Positions 32,358 through 44,215 of a stretch of 64,000 bases of DNA are shown piece after piece. The number at the start of each line of letters is the position of its first letter. Within the stretch, counting starts at the first letter, position 1. A program made the translations under genes and the position numbers. Under the pieces are notes generated by a model, which saw only the letters and a list, made by a program, of their open reading frames with translations, was not told the DNA's origin and did not search any database. The DNA is from Silene conica (taxonomy: Eukaryota > Streptophyta > Magnoliopsida > Caryophyllales > Caryophyllaceae), in NCBI GenBank assembly GCA_029255685.2, contig CM055312.2, forward strand, positions 86,017,510 to 86,081,509, given 5' to 3'.

Positions 32358-34147
32358 TCAAGTCTTCTTCTTCCCTCGAAGGCGAGACCAAAACCGCTTT
32401 CCCTTTGAAGGCTCTGGGGTAACTTGTTTATTGAAGGGTGACATGGAAGTATTAGCGCGTGGAGATCGCCTAGTGTAATGCCTTAATGGCAAATCGTCTT
32501 CCAAGTCCATTGAGTCTAGAGACTCATTACCCATAGTTGAATCTTCTTCCCTTGGTGCTTCAGTTGGCTGAAGAAGATGTGAATAGCCTACATTTTGAAG
32601 AGATTAAGAGGAGTAATCACGGAGGTTAGAAACCATGGAGCGGAAATAAGGGGGCACCTCACGAGGCATGTTTTGAAGCTCCCTATCACATGTCATATGG
32701 ACATTGACAAAACCTTGAGCCTAAAACAAAAGAATAACATCATAAATCACATTTTATGAAAATATTGGTTAAGTGTTAATAAAAAAAATAGCTTAAAACA
32801 AAAACAATAGCATCAAAACAATGTACTTACAAGAGATTGTGTTGCTCCAAACGGTGCTTGATAAATAGCTTGTTGGTTGAAAGGGTTAAGGAATAGTAGT
32901 GTGCGCTCTCGGTACCAAGCCATGTAAGGGTCGTAGTAGCCCATCTCATTGTTATTCTTCACGTCATGGAACCTAACTTGTCCCCTCCTAACTCACATTG
33001 CTATGTAAGGTGCATGTTTTTCCATCCAATTGCGTGTGTGGGCACCCCTTTTATCAACTTTTTGCAATCTTGGCTCCGTATCACAAGGAGCGGGGATATC
33101 TTGTTTCCACCCAAACTGATGAGCCACCCTATTAGGGAAATGCCATTCAACTATGTCGAAACATATTAAAGGTGCCATCACAACCCAATCATCCGAGTCA
33201 TCATGACAGAAGGGAGGCAAAAAAAGACAAAATCTGTGGGGTGTACGGTTGCCATGTAAACTGATCTTCTCGCATGGTATCCAAAGCATGCATATACCCA
33301 TGTAGTGTGGTTATGCCTTTGGGTCTCTTTCGGTTCACACTTAACCACCTACGACCCAATGAGTCAATCTGTATTATATGTTGAGAACCCAATGGGTTGG
33401 GTCCATGTTGAGTAGCACCTACGGGCCCATGAGTTGAGGTTGACCTATTGTAAATCGCTCTCATGCCCACAATTTTAATAGAATAAGGGGACCTCCAATA
33501 TCTCTAGACTTGAGGTGATTTTCTCTACATAAATTGTGATATAAAGTAGCTAGAACCGCACTTCCCCAAGAGTATGTAGCTGTTGATGTTGTTCGAATCC
33601 CTCAACAGAGGCAAATAAACAACTTGAATGTCATTTCCACTCTTATCCAGGAACATGATAGTTGCCATTAAGATAAGCAAATAAACTCTCACATATTAAT
33701 GTAAAACAACTGCATTTGCATCTTCCGGAAGTCCGCTAAAGTTTTCCAACAACCATCATATCCTTAACGAAGTCCCCTTTAAGCTCATCGTCACCCGTTG
33801 TTTTGCCTAAGAGTTCATTTATCATTAAAGGCCAACTATAAGCGGTTTGCCCACTAACAATGTCCCCTCTAATCCTTAACCCCAACAACACTTGGACATC
33901 TTGCAAGGTTACAGTAGCCTCGCCAACAGCCAAAATGAAAGGAATGGGTTTCCGGCCTCCATCTCTCAACCAAGACACTTATTAAATCCATGTTGAACTT
34001 GATACCAACTATCTTATAAATAAAGAAAATTTTTGAATCCATAATGAAATCTATTCCACACTCACTTACAAAAAATCCGTTGTGCGACACTATATGTGAC
34101 CTACATCGGAGGGAACCGATGCCCCCCCCCCCCCCCCCCTCTTCCAA
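32358..34147 (-). pseudogene. Plant mobile domain (PMD) protein gene, broken
   Basis: On the minus strand, pieces in several frames line up with a PMD protein (the aminotransferase-like/MAIL1-type plant mobile domain). From the N-terminal side: VERWRPETHSFHF then VGEATVTLQDVQVLLGL (about 34045-33860, joined across a frameshift), SVNRKRPKGITTLHGYMHALDTM (about 33330-33270), VMAPLICFDIVEWHFPNRV (about 33190-33130), YYDPYMAWYRERT (about 32940-32905), and a basic C-terminus ending RLRGKKKT before a TGA. Frameshifts and an in-frame TAA near 32600 break it. PMD proteins are plant nuclear proteins, some of which act in silencing; the domain also travels in transposons, as here next to MURA. Confidence 0.7.
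34123..34139. repeat. Poly-C tract
   Basis: An uninterrupted run of about 17 C within the PMD remnant, a length prone to sequencing or assembly error. Confidence 0.9.
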
Positions 34148-34399
34148 TATTGCCTTGCTCCTGTGAAGCTCTTAGGCGAGAGGTTCTGGGTTGACCAGGC
34201 CTGCTTTTTGACGGTGTTCCATGAGTCCTGCACATTTGAAAGAGTTATTACATTAACATAGGTAAAAAAAAATAGTTATACAAAACCAACAAAAAAAAAT
34301 AAAGACAATTATAAGTTGTAGAATGCCGTTGAGAATTGTTAACTCTCATGATGCAAGTTTTTTTATTCTAGCCTAAACCAGAACACAAACTATATGACA

Positions 34400-35638
34400 C
34401 CATGTTCTTACTCTTCATATCCATTTCATTAAGAAATCTTTTACTCTTCCGTCTACCTTATCCCCGTTTACTGAGCTCGTCACACACTATTGTAGGTCCA
34501 TTGTAAGTACCCTAATGAGCCTCATCTTTCAAAGGGTGAAATTTAAAAGCATATGAAGCCAAGTGTTCTCCGGTAGTGTAGTTGATGTCCATAAATTGGG
34601 TTGCATTTAAGCCCTTTTTTTACATATGACATACACATGTGAACAAGGATACTTGTATGTTTGAAACTTGTTACAAGTACATGTCATCTTAGATAAATCA
34701 ACGGTGTGCAAGTGGTTGCCAAATGATAAGGGTCGTGAACCTCTACGTGTTGTCACTTGGTACAGCCCTCCAACATGGTCAAAAGCTACAACCTTATGGT
34801 ATGCTCCTTTTTACAATTTTGATCCAACAACTTTGTGATCTTCGTACTATAATGAAGCCCTTTCATCAACTATTTTCTTGCCAATTCACGTCACTCAACA
34901 AAGTAAGCATTGACTCTAAAAAAGATACACTTTACAAGTGCGGTAATTAGAAGAAAATGTGCTCCTTTAAGGACATTGTTAAATGTCTCGGCCAAGTTAG
35001 TAGTCAATATTACATACCTATGTCCACCATCCTGAAAAATTGACCACTTCTCAACTCCAATTTCATACACATATTGTTTCACCTCAATATTCATCTCACC
35101 TAGGCAATTAAATCTAATGTCAAACTTCTTATTTTGATATTGCATTGTCGTTGACCCAAACATTTCTTTCACTTGATTATTCCTAAATCTTGTACTAATA
35201 TTTAAAGTCAAATGGTGAATGCAAATCCTATGATAAGCATAAGGCTTCTCCCACCCACTTCCAATTTCACTCATTGTTTGCATTATCCCGTCGTGTCTAT
35301 CGGAGATAACATACAACTCATTTTTCTTGGTCACAAAGTCTCTTATGCAAGCCATAAACCAATGCCAACTATCGTTATTATCGGATTCAACAATAGCAAA
35401 AGGAACGGCAAAAAACTGGTTATTGGCATCAATTGACATAGCCGTCAAAATAGTTCCTTTGAACTTTCCATACAAGTTAGATAGATTCCTTTAAACCTTG
35501 CATGAAACGAGGAAACATTTCATATGATTTATACCATTCTCCAAATATGTCCTGAATTTCTCTTTGTTTTGCATTCCAAGCTTTTGTGAATGAAATTGTG
35601 TAACCATACTTATCTAAAATATGAGTAACAACATAGTT
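34400..35638 (-). pseudogene. MULE transposase MURA, catalytic core and C-terminus
   Basis: Continuation of the gene after the solo LTR. The segment 35674-35477 carries the stretch before the DDE core (ending FMQGLKES). After a stop and frameshift, 35475-34891 carries the core: MYGKFKGTILTAM, VPFAIVESDNNDSWHWF and VISDRHDGI, which is the MULE transposase domain with the second catalytic Asp. The usual DGTH segment with the first catalytic Asp is absent between 35475 and 35480, so part of the core is deleted. A SWIM zinc finger (TCTCNKF...YPCSHV) follows near 34690-34640, and a GRRKSKRFLNEMD tail near 34440. It is broken by stops and shifts. Confidence 0.8.
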
Positions 35639-36307
35639 TGTAAAACCCCTCGCGAAAGCGGAAATAATAAACATACAAAGTACTAAAATTGCAGCGGAAT
35701 TTAAAACTTTTTAACATAACTAACATGCGAGGTGAATTAAAACTGAAAGTAAAATATAAATACAAACAGCCTGGGATGGCACATCCCTACAGGCACTCAA
35801 AACTGAAATGTAAACTAAAGTCTAGCTAACGTAAACGTGTAAGTCAATTGATGAATAGGATCATCGCTCGCTAGCTCCATGCAACCCTCTGCCAACCACC
35901 TGTCATGTACCTACATACATGTAAACATGTACGCCACAATCAGTGGGGAGTGACTAGAGTTCTCCTAGCCACCTTTTGTAACGACACGTAACACATAAAC
36001 ATACAATATACTCCATCATATATATAACATGTGAAGCATACAAATTTCGATAACTGAATCTCATATCATCATGCAATTACTTATGCAAGGCTCTCAACCA
36101 ACTTCGGAAACTATTTGGAAGGAGAGCCGGTTTCCCTACCGGTTACCCGGTCGGGGGGTCTTTCAGTCCAAACTATTTACGAAACTGACTAAAGAGTCAT
36201 CCAATGCCTTGGATGAACAAACTATAACCAAGGTAATATAATCATCAATATCATCATGCATATCTGACACTGTACCAACTCAAGGCAAGCAGATATAAAA
36301 CAACAAG

Positions 36308-36955
36308 TATAAAGGTTCAGAGGCGACATCTTAACGCATAACCTAGATACTAAATCGATCAACAAGTATAAAGGTTCAGAGGCGACATCTTAACGCATAA
36401 CCTAGATACCAAATTCACAATCTCAAGCAAGGACTCAGAGGCGAAAACTCAACGCATGGACCGGCTATCAATAAGACACTAGACTCAGAGGCGAAAACTC
36501 AACGCATGGACTAGCACTCAATTCACAATCAAAGTAAGGAACTCAGAGGCGAAAACTCAACGCATGTTCCCCTACTACATCACAAGATACTAGACTCAGA
36601 GGCGAAAACTCAACGCATGCTCTAGCACCAAACACCTGCACTCTGGGTAAGGTATGACAACCTGACTGCCCCGTCGTGCAGTTGCTCTACTCGTCAGACT
36701 CAGAGGCCAGCTTAAGGCATGTCCTGACGCGATCACTCAAACATGTCTGGACTCAGAGGCGAAAACTCAACGCATGTCCCAGACACGACAATCAAACATG
36801 TATGGAGCTCAGAGGCGACACCTTAACGCATACCTCCATACACGACAAACAAACACATATAAGGCTCAGAGGCGACACCTTAACGCATACCCCTATATAT
36901 GACAATCAATCTACGTATTAAGTTCAGAGGCGACATCTTAACGCATAACTTAATA
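36308..36955 (-). repeat. Hairpin array of the solo LTR
   Basis: Eleven units with loop CAGAGGCGACATCTTAACGC or CAGAGGCGAAAACTCAACGC (plus strand), diverged from the LARD loop, and unit-specific paired arms: CGTATTAAGTT/AACTTAATACG (11 bp perfect), GTATGGAG/CTCCATAC, GTCTGG/CCAGAC, GTCAG/CTGAC and others. One unit (36696-36728) keeps the LARD-type loop GGCCAGCTTAAGGCAT. Confidence 0.85.
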
Positions 36956-37504
36956 CGCATCACTATAAGCATTCAACTTAAAACTAAACTTAGTTCTTAT
37001 CTCTTATATTTCTCAACAACACTTAATTGATCCCGGGAACTAAGTTGAGGGAGAGCCGGTTTCCCTTTCGGTTGCCCGACCGGGGGGTCTCTATCCTCTC
37101 TCTATTCCCGAACCCAATATAGTGCCGCCCGAACCCCCGGGACCTCAAACACAAATAAGCATAAGAGAAAGGCAAATTACGATTAAGTTAAACTTAACCA
37201 ACTACTATATATTAAAAAATCTTAGTCCGATGAAAATTATAACGGACACTTAAAAATTCTAACTTTAGACGGGTAACTAATTACTTACTAAGTCTTACTT
37301 AGCTCAAAAATATTTTACTAAGTATTTGATTAAGTTCTCATTAACCGGTTCAACCGATAAAGGAAATAAACACGATTTAAATTAAACTTCATACTTATAT
37401 TACCTATATTTTAAAACGGGAAAATCGATCAACTAAATAAATTATTTCGACATGCTTCTAAATAATAAAATCGTAACCCATTAGTAATTCGTAACGATTT
37501 CTAA

Positions 37505-37615
37505 CGTATAAAATTTAAACGCAAGCAAGCGAGCAAGCACGTACGTAAACTAACTAATTCAAGCACGTACGTAAAATAATTAAATCAAGCAGGCTAGCAA
37601 GCACGTACGTAAAAT
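37505..37615. repeat. Triplicated AAGCACGTACGTAAA motif
   Basis: Three copies of a motif centred on the palindrome ACGTACGT within ~105 bp, with GCAAGCRAGC runs beside them. Confidence 0.8.
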
Positions 37616-37859
37616 AATAATATAATAATAATATAGTAATAAAATAATACTAAAATACTAAAACTAAAATGTACAGGAAGTAGTATGTAGTAAATTAGCG
37701 TAGATACTAAGTATTATTAGTAGTAGAAGACAACAGCAATAATTTTAGCACGAGCAACAATTAACACCTACAGTCTTACTATAGCGTGGACAGTAGCACA
37801 CAGCAACAGCAATAAAAGATAAAATGCATAGCGTGAAGTGGGAATGGAAAGGGGTGTGT

Positions 37860-38110
37860 TGTGCCGTAGCAGACCAGCATACACGCGGGCAGAAACAGAC
37901 GCATATCAGGCGTATATTAGACCCTTAAACAGACCCAAAACAGGCGTGTATCAGACCTGAAGCAGACCCGAAAGAGGCGCAGAAATCAGACCAGAAAATG
38001 CCCATATCAGACCTGTACAGACCCAAAAAGAAAACAGACTAAAACGGACTCAGAACGGACCTGAAAACAGACCAGAACGTACCGCATCAGACCCAAAAAA
38101 AGCACAAAAC
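37860..38110. repeat. Array of CAGACC motifs
   Basis: About 15 copies of CAGACC or CAGACG/CAGACT within 250 bp (GGTCTG in the sense of the LTR), many followed by CAAAA or TGAA. It lies 1.25-1.5 kb from the LTR start, close to where the LARD LTR has its GC palindromes. Confidence 0.8.
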
Positions 38111-39364
38111 AGACGCGGGGAGGGGGACTGATACAGCAGCAACAGACCAGTAAGGTTCTGGTCTGAACAAACCAGAGACGGTTGCAATGCAGTAGAGTTG
38201 AAGTAGCTGGTGCAGGGACAGAAGGACGTTAGTAGCAGTGCACAAACACTCCGGCAGAATCAGATGTGCATAACTGAATTTCAGACGCAGGAATCAAAAG
38301 AATACACAGAAACGGAAGTGCACAGATAAGAAGTGAAGACATCAGCAGGAATAGTAGTACCAGCTATGAACATATGTAGATGTAGAAGCATAGCAAAACA
38401 GAAGGGATAGAAGCCCCCAGAATAGCAAGTGCAGAGGCACTTCAGAAGGTATTGAGTAGTAGCAATTCAAAAATGGTGTACCGTACATAGCATGGTAGAG
38501 AATAAAGAGTGCAATAACTAGCAGTAGCAGCATATAGTCGTTACAGTAGTGCTATCTAGTATTCAGTACTAGTCTAAATGACTGTCACAAGTAGAGGCAC
38601 GAGAAATAAAGGGAAGGCAACCCACACATATTCACATTCTTAGTATACATTGAATATATAAAACATAACCTAACATATTACTAAGTTCTTAACGCCATTC
38701 AAGTTCATAAATCATATGAAACCCACATTTAAACCACATATTGTGCTAATATAAACAATAAGGCCGAGTTACTCATTATCGTCACCTCAAAAGCGATTAT
38801 GCTCCAATTTATTCTTCAACAATGAAACTATCAACACCAAGATCCTCTAAGTCTTCTCCTACAACGAAGAAAACGGGTTCTAGATGCTTAAAAACGGAAT
38901 TTACCCAAAACAGCCTCTTTTTCAAGTTGAACGAAAATGAAATTGAAAGAGATAGATGTCTTGGAAATCTCGCAAGGATTCCGAAAAGGTATGACTTGCC
39001 TTGATTCGACTTCGGGAAGACCTCGAAATGTTGAGTTTAAGCTTGAAGAAAATAAGAAAAATGGAGGTTTTGGGAAGTCAGTAGAAAGAGTTGTGAGGAT
39101 GGAGATTATGTCGACATAAAGGGTTTTTGGGGGTTTTAAGTAGTCCTTTTCCGTTTAAATGAAAACGGGTTTGGAAATGAATGGGTTTTATGATACGGAC
39201 TTAAACTTGCCAAGTTGTATTCGTCTTAAGGACTTAAGGTTCTTAAGACGGATCTCAACGAAATATTTAAAATTAACTTATCAATAAATATTAAAATATG
39301 ATTTTATTCCATAAAAATAATTAAAACCTCTAAAATATAATTTACGAAAATGCGGGATGTTACA

Positions 39365-39772
39365 TAGTTCACCTTATATCTCCAATCTCCCTCAACAAGG
39401 TTACACATCTCATGGCTTATGAAACCTCGTTTTAAATTAATGTGGTCCCGAGGAACCATGTCACAAACAAAAGACTCGTCATGAGGACCTTTGTATGTGA
39501 CAATGGTAAAACTTTTATAATGAAAGTCTTTTTGTGTCACTCGTAACCGCCAATTGCACGGTGTAGGAGTCCGGCCACATTTGAGGGTTATAGTATTTGG
39601 CTTTAACTCGGCAACTTTGAAAAATTGATTTGCTTTAGCACTATAAGAGGTCACCTCATCAATTAATGAAACTTTATTTGGGAACATTTGTCTAACCACA
39701 AACTCTTTCCATTGTTCATGTTGAACCATATTCTCCCAACTTTTCCAACTATTCAATTCATGCTCATCTAAT
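39365..39772 (-). pseudogene. MULE transposase MURA, DNA-binding segment
   Basis: The ORF from 39756 on the minus strand contains MuDR-type N-terminal DNA-binding sequence: QWKEFVVRQMF, FFKVAELKPNTITLKC, and a Cys-containing WRLRVTQKD stretch. It runs directly into the solo LTR at 39364. Upstream it is continuous with 43762 onward once the CACTA element is removed. Confidence 0.8.
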
Positions 39773-39779
39773 GGACACT

Positions 39780-40145
39780 ACAAGAATACAGAAAACAGGC
39801 GACTGAATTTGGCGACTGCGACTGTATTCAGTCGCCAAATCCAATTTGGCGACTGAAAGCAGTCGCCAAATTTCAGTCGCAAGCCTTAGTCGCCAAAAAA
39901 AAGGGCGACTAATTTGAGTCGCCAAATTTGGCGACTGCACATTCAGTCGCCAATTGAGGGATTTGGCGACTGAGTGGGTAGTAGCCAAATTGGCGACTGA
40001 ATGGGGGGTAGTCGCCAATTTGGCGACTGAATTGCAGTCGCCAAACTGCTTCTTCAGTCGCCAAATTGGCTGGCATTGCAGAAACTTTTGATTTGCTAGC
40101 CCAGTTTTGGCGACTGACTACAGTCGCCAATTGCATCATGTCATT
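39780..40145. repeat. CACTA subterminal repeat array (right end of the coding strand)
   Basis: More than 15 copies of GGCGACTG or its complement CAGTCGCC in both orientations, often as abutting inverted pairs with TTTGG/CCAAA edges. Confidence 0.9.
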
Positions 40146-40387
40146 CGCCAAAATGGCTAGGTATTTCATGCTAATTTCATTTTGATCGTGCCAAATCTCC
40201 TATTTAATCATGCCAATTCGCAATGACACTCTGCAAACAGAAAATTACAACCAATTTGCGCGAACGGCACCATTTAAAACACCAATTTCTCATTTATTCA
40301 AAAATGAGAACATTATCCAACTACAAGCTAAAGTAATTAAAAATTATCCAACTACAAGCTAAAGTAACTAAAAATTATCCAAACTAA

Positions 40388-41930
40388 CTAAGCTACAAAT
40401 CCCATGCCGGCTCCACTACCACCACCCTTTCCATGTGGATCGTTGGGGTCATAACGTGGTTGTGGACCGGGGTTACATTGGGAGAAAAAGATTTCCATGG
40501 CCTCCTTGCGCTCCTTCATCAACTGAAATTGTTCGTCTCGTTCTGAATTCACTCTTCTTTCATCAGCAAGTTGAGTCTGTAGTTAACTCACAAGAGCGGG
40601 CTCATATGTTTGTCGCGGCTCATATGAAGATCTTCTTGCCGGTTGTTTGAAGAAGACACCATGAGCCTTTCCGGTGCCATAGACATTTCTCTTCTTGTAT
40701 CCCTTGACCAAATCAAACCAAATCTCATTATATGGTTTTTCGGGATGTGCCTCTTTTTCAGCCTCGTATGCTTCCCACATTAGTTAACAAAAAATTATCA
40801 TCATTAGTTAACAATCCAAAACTATCATAAGTGAAAAAAAAAAATCATCTTACATATAAGGCTTTGTCTTTTGGCTTAATCCAAATTCTTTCATTTCTTT
40901 CATTTTTAGCGTTCACCCTGGAATGTGTGGCAAGGAATAGTTCTGGGGCCGTCGCAAGAGGATTAGCTGGCTGCTGCTTTTTCTTCTTCTTCTTGATCTA
41001 CGCAAACAAAATTCAATGAATATTAATGACATTATTACCAATATTCAAATAAACTAAATAAATAAGTATTAATATGAAAACTTACACGAAAAAGTAGTTC
41101 CAAAAATGACCGTGAACCGGCATGATGGGTAGGCTCGACTATTCCATCCTTCTTCCCCCCTCTTGTTCATGGCCTTCTGCGCCGATCTGGCTTGAAACTC
41201 AGGGGTTTCACGTCGCCTCATAAGACCCTCAAGCGCCTCACCTACAATGATAAATTATGTTATTAGTAAGATGTTCATCCTTTAATCAATATAAGTAACA
41301 AATAAAGGTAATTGTATAGATATACCTTGAAGATGTGGGGCCTTTCCCCTTTTACCTATCTTATAGATAAAGTCTTTGTATCTAGAGGCACCAACATCGT
41401 GGCACCTCTTACGGACAAGAGGCTCTAATTCAGGCGCCCAAGAAAAATTTTGCTACAAAAAAATAACATTAAGTATTATTAGTTAAAAAACAGCAGTTAG
41501 TAAAATAAGTAATTAATAAAAAGGATTTTGATTACCCGAAAGTTATTAAACCATGCTTCTTTTTGAGCCTCAGTAGCTTCAGACCAATTAAGTGGCATAG
41601 GACCTAACAAAGATGTCTTCGTGCTATTGGTTACTCCTCGAACAGCCGTCTGATGTGTAAACCTGAAACATATATAAATTGTTACTTATAACTAGGCATT
41701 TATTACTAATAAAATGAATAATTACAATATAATAAAAAATTTAATAACACTTACCAAAATCCTGCTGGATCAAGTATCTTCTTGCGGTCCTGTGTGTACT
41801 GAATCTGTACACGCGTGTCCTCCTCAGAATCGCTCAGAACCAAATCCTCCTCCTCCTGCACGGAGGACTGACTCTGCTGACCACTGTGACCGCCTCGCTG
41901 TCTTCCTCTACCACCTCGACCTCCTGCCAT
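40388..41930 (-). pseudogene. CACTA-encoded PTTA/En-Spm family protein (Transposase_24-like), interrupted
   Basis: A multi-exon minus-strand gene with readable splice sites: exons about 41930-41755, 41662-41537, 41452-41326, 41241-41086, 40997-40854 and 40780-40388. The start is MAGGRGGRGRQRGG, an RGG-rich basic head. Later exons give WSEATEAQKEAWF, RRRETPEFQARSAQKAMNKR and ELFLATHSR, all hallmarks of the Ptta/En/Spm plant transposase family, a presumed DNA-binding partner of the catalytic TNPD. A frameshift sits at the G run near 41155, where the frame then reads IVEPTHHAGSRSFLELLFR. A TAA at 40583-40585 interrupts an otherwise open frame that continues with LQTQLADERR to a TAG at 40388. The gene is thus slightly broken. 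Confidence 0.7.
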
Positions 41931-42039
41931 CTACAATCACATAAATGAAGTTATTAATACGTACAAATCAAACATAAAATAAATATTTAATACAAATATG
42001 AACAATAATAACATGACAAATTTGCACTACTATACCAAA

Positions 42040-42657
42040 TTAATCATCATCTTCATCATCCTCTTGATCAACATCATCCTCATTATCATCATCCCCATCC
42101 TCATCCTCATCCTCATCCTCATCCTCCTCATCCTCATCCTCATCCTCATCCTCATCCTCATCCTCATCAACAACTCTCACTTTATCTAATTCCTCCCATC
42201 CTTCTTCCAACTCATTATTAGTCTCAAAATCCTCCTCATCTTCCAAGTCTTCAAACTGTTCATTCTCATTTTGGTCAATGATTCCGTCTATTGAAGACAA
42301 AATTGTCCCATTTGATACTATTTCTTCTTGAAAAAAGGTGGTATCAACAATCATATCTCTATATGGGTTCTCATCAAGTTGTTGGATGTGAGGTTGTTCG
42401 TGAATTGGAGAATATACTTCCCCATGAGAAATCCAATTATAATAATTTGGACAAAACCCATTTGTATAGAGATGTTCTTGTACCTCAATGACAGATATGT
42501 ATTTCATGTTTTTACATTTGTTACAAGGACACCTAAGTTTATTTTCTACCAAGTTATTATATTCATCTTATTGCTTAGCAAATTCAATAAACTCGGCAAC
42601 ACCCTCTATAAACCTAGCATTAGGACGTTTCTTCTTAACAACCCTTCCATCATACAT
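42040..42657 (-). pseudogene. CACTA transposase-associated domain protein, interrupted
   Basis: From ATG at 42657 the frame reads a FIEGVAEFIEFA stretch, then an in-frame TAA (42568-42570). It continues in frame with CPCNKCKN and YTNGFCPNYYNWISHGE, the cysteine-rich transposase-associated domain that stands at the N-terminus of CACTA TNPD proteins. The C-terminal ~70 residues are an acidic run from a TCATCC hexamer microsatellite (42085-42170). The TNPD catalytic domain that should follow is missing. The stop could come from a single C-to-T change of a CAA codon. Confidence 0.75.
42085..42170. repeat. (TCATCC)n microsatellite coding Asp/Glu
   Basis: About 13 hexamer units, read as alternating Glu-Asp on the minus strand. 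Confidence 0.9.
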
Positions 42658-43448
42658 TCATGAACGTTCCAATCTCTTCATTCTAATCTAAACAAAAATC
42701 CATAAACAAAATAATTTTCAACAACCTCAATCATAGGATAATAACAACTTATATATCAAAAATCCCCATTTTTTATAAATCATAACAATTACAAGCATAA
42801 CAACATTAATAAAACAAACAACATGGTCTTAATCAACATAATACAACTTAATTAACTACAACTTATCAAAAATTCTCAATTTTACACACTAACTTATCAA
42901 AAATTCCAAATTTTACATACTAACTTATCAAAAATCCCCAATTTTTATAAACCATAACCCATAATTTAACATAATTAAGTAAAAATTACAAGCATAACAA
43001 CATTAATAAGGCAAACAACATTAATCATATCAACCCTAACCCCCAATTTCACATAAACCCTAATCTCAAATTTCACCCCTAATTATCATCCTAGTTGGCT
43101 CTATAACTTAATTAACTACAACCTAATAAGCTAAGACAATCCTAATTGGCTACTACATCACTAAATCTACAAAACAAAACAAAAATCAAACTAAAAATTG
43201 AAATTAAACTGAAAAAAATACAAACCTTCAATTGAATAAAGGAGAAGAAGAGGAGTTGCAAGTTGCTACTGTGGTGGCCGGTGGTGGTGGTGGCTGTTGT
43301 GGTGGCCGGTGGTGGTGGTGCTGGTGGTGGAGGAGCAAGTTGTGGTGGTTGGTGAAGGAAGGAGAAGAAGTATGTATCTCGTTTTTTTTGTTTTGTTTGA
43401 AGTCGCGTAATGAGAAAGGGGGTCTGAGTTTCTGATTTATTATTCCGC

Positions 43449-43740
43449 AAAATTGGCGACTGAAGGAGTAAATTTGGCAACTGCATTACTTCAGTCGCCA
43501 ATTGGCGACTACGATTTCCTATTTGGCGACGGCAGAATCAGTCGCCAATTTTGGCGCTAAATTTTGGCCACTGTATTCCGTCGCCAAATCTTATTTTCGG
43601 TCGCCATTTTGTGTTGGCGGGAAAAAAGTTGGAGAAAACATACAATCGCCAAAATGGCGACTGTTTTCAGTCGCCAATCTTTATATTCAGTCGCCAATTT
43701 GGCGACTACAGAGGACAGTCGCCATTTTTCGTCGCAGGTT
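43449..43740. repeat. CACTA subterminal repeat array (left end of the coding strand)
   Basis: About ten copies of GGCGACTG/CAGTCGCC and close variants, mirroring the opposite end. Confidence 0.9.
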
Positions 43741-43761
43741 TTGCATTTTCTTGTAGTGGGA

Positions 43762-44215
43762 TCAAGCTTATCAAACTCAACATTGGGGGTACTAGCAAAC
43801 ACAAGATCATCATCATCATCCTCTTCATTTCCCAACAAATTTTCTTCAAGTGTTGCAGACTCCTCATCAATCTCATCACCTTCTAAGTACCATTAAATTC
43901 TCCATCATTAACGTCATTACTTTCAAGAGACACAAATTGAGCATCATTATCTAGTCTAATAAGAGTACTTGGTGTTGGATTGACAATTTGGCTATTAAAA
44001 ACTTCAATGAGTATGTCCATTGAAGGAGAATTTGAATGCCTTACACTAGCCCATAATGCTTTAAAGGCTCCCTCATTGTAAATGGGTACAACTTTAAAAC
44101 ACCCGAAACTTGGAAATTTCATCTTCACCCTCAATTGACTACTCAAACTTTGAATACCAATCCTCTTACATATCTCTTGCACCAAATCAAGATATGTCAT
44201 CTTTGTACTAGCTAA
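43762..44215 (-). pseudogene. MULE transposase MURA, N-terminal segment
   Basis: The minus-strand ORF from 44200 begins MTYLDLVQEICKRIG and contains FPSFGCFKVVPIYNEGAFKALWA, the typical N-terminal part of plant MULE transposases. A frameshift near 43890 moves to the frame with EGDEIDEESATLEEN and an acidic run, then FASTPNVEFDKLD, which ends at the CACTA insertion. An acceptor-like TTTTAG precedes CTAGTACAAAG just upstream, so an earlier exon is likely. Confidence 0.75.

Larger units (their letters stand above)
35639..39364 (-). mobile_element. Solo LTR (3726 bp), TSD TAGTT, inserted in MURA
   Basis: Read on the minus strand it starts TGTAACATCCCGC at 39364 and ends GTTTTACA at 35639. The duplication TAGTT flanks it (35634-35638 and 39365-39369). 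It is a diverged relative of the LARD LTRs (11515-14333): same ends, GNRA-type motifs (36123-36167 and 37051-37090) and a hairpin array (36308-36955). At the place of the GC palindromes it instead has a CAGACC motif array (37860-38110). Confidence 0.9.
39776..43758 (-). mobile_element. CACTA (En/Spm) transposon, TSD GGA
   Basis: Termini CACTACAAGAATA (39776) and TTCTTGTAGTG (ending 43758), with the 3-bp duplication GGA at 39773-39775 and 43759-43761. Both ends carry dense GGCGACTG/CAGTCGCC subterminal repeats. The minus-strand genes encode a transposase-associated domain protein (42657-42040) and a PTTA-type multi-exon gene (41930-40388). At 4 kb it has no TNPD catalytic core. Confidence 0.9.
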
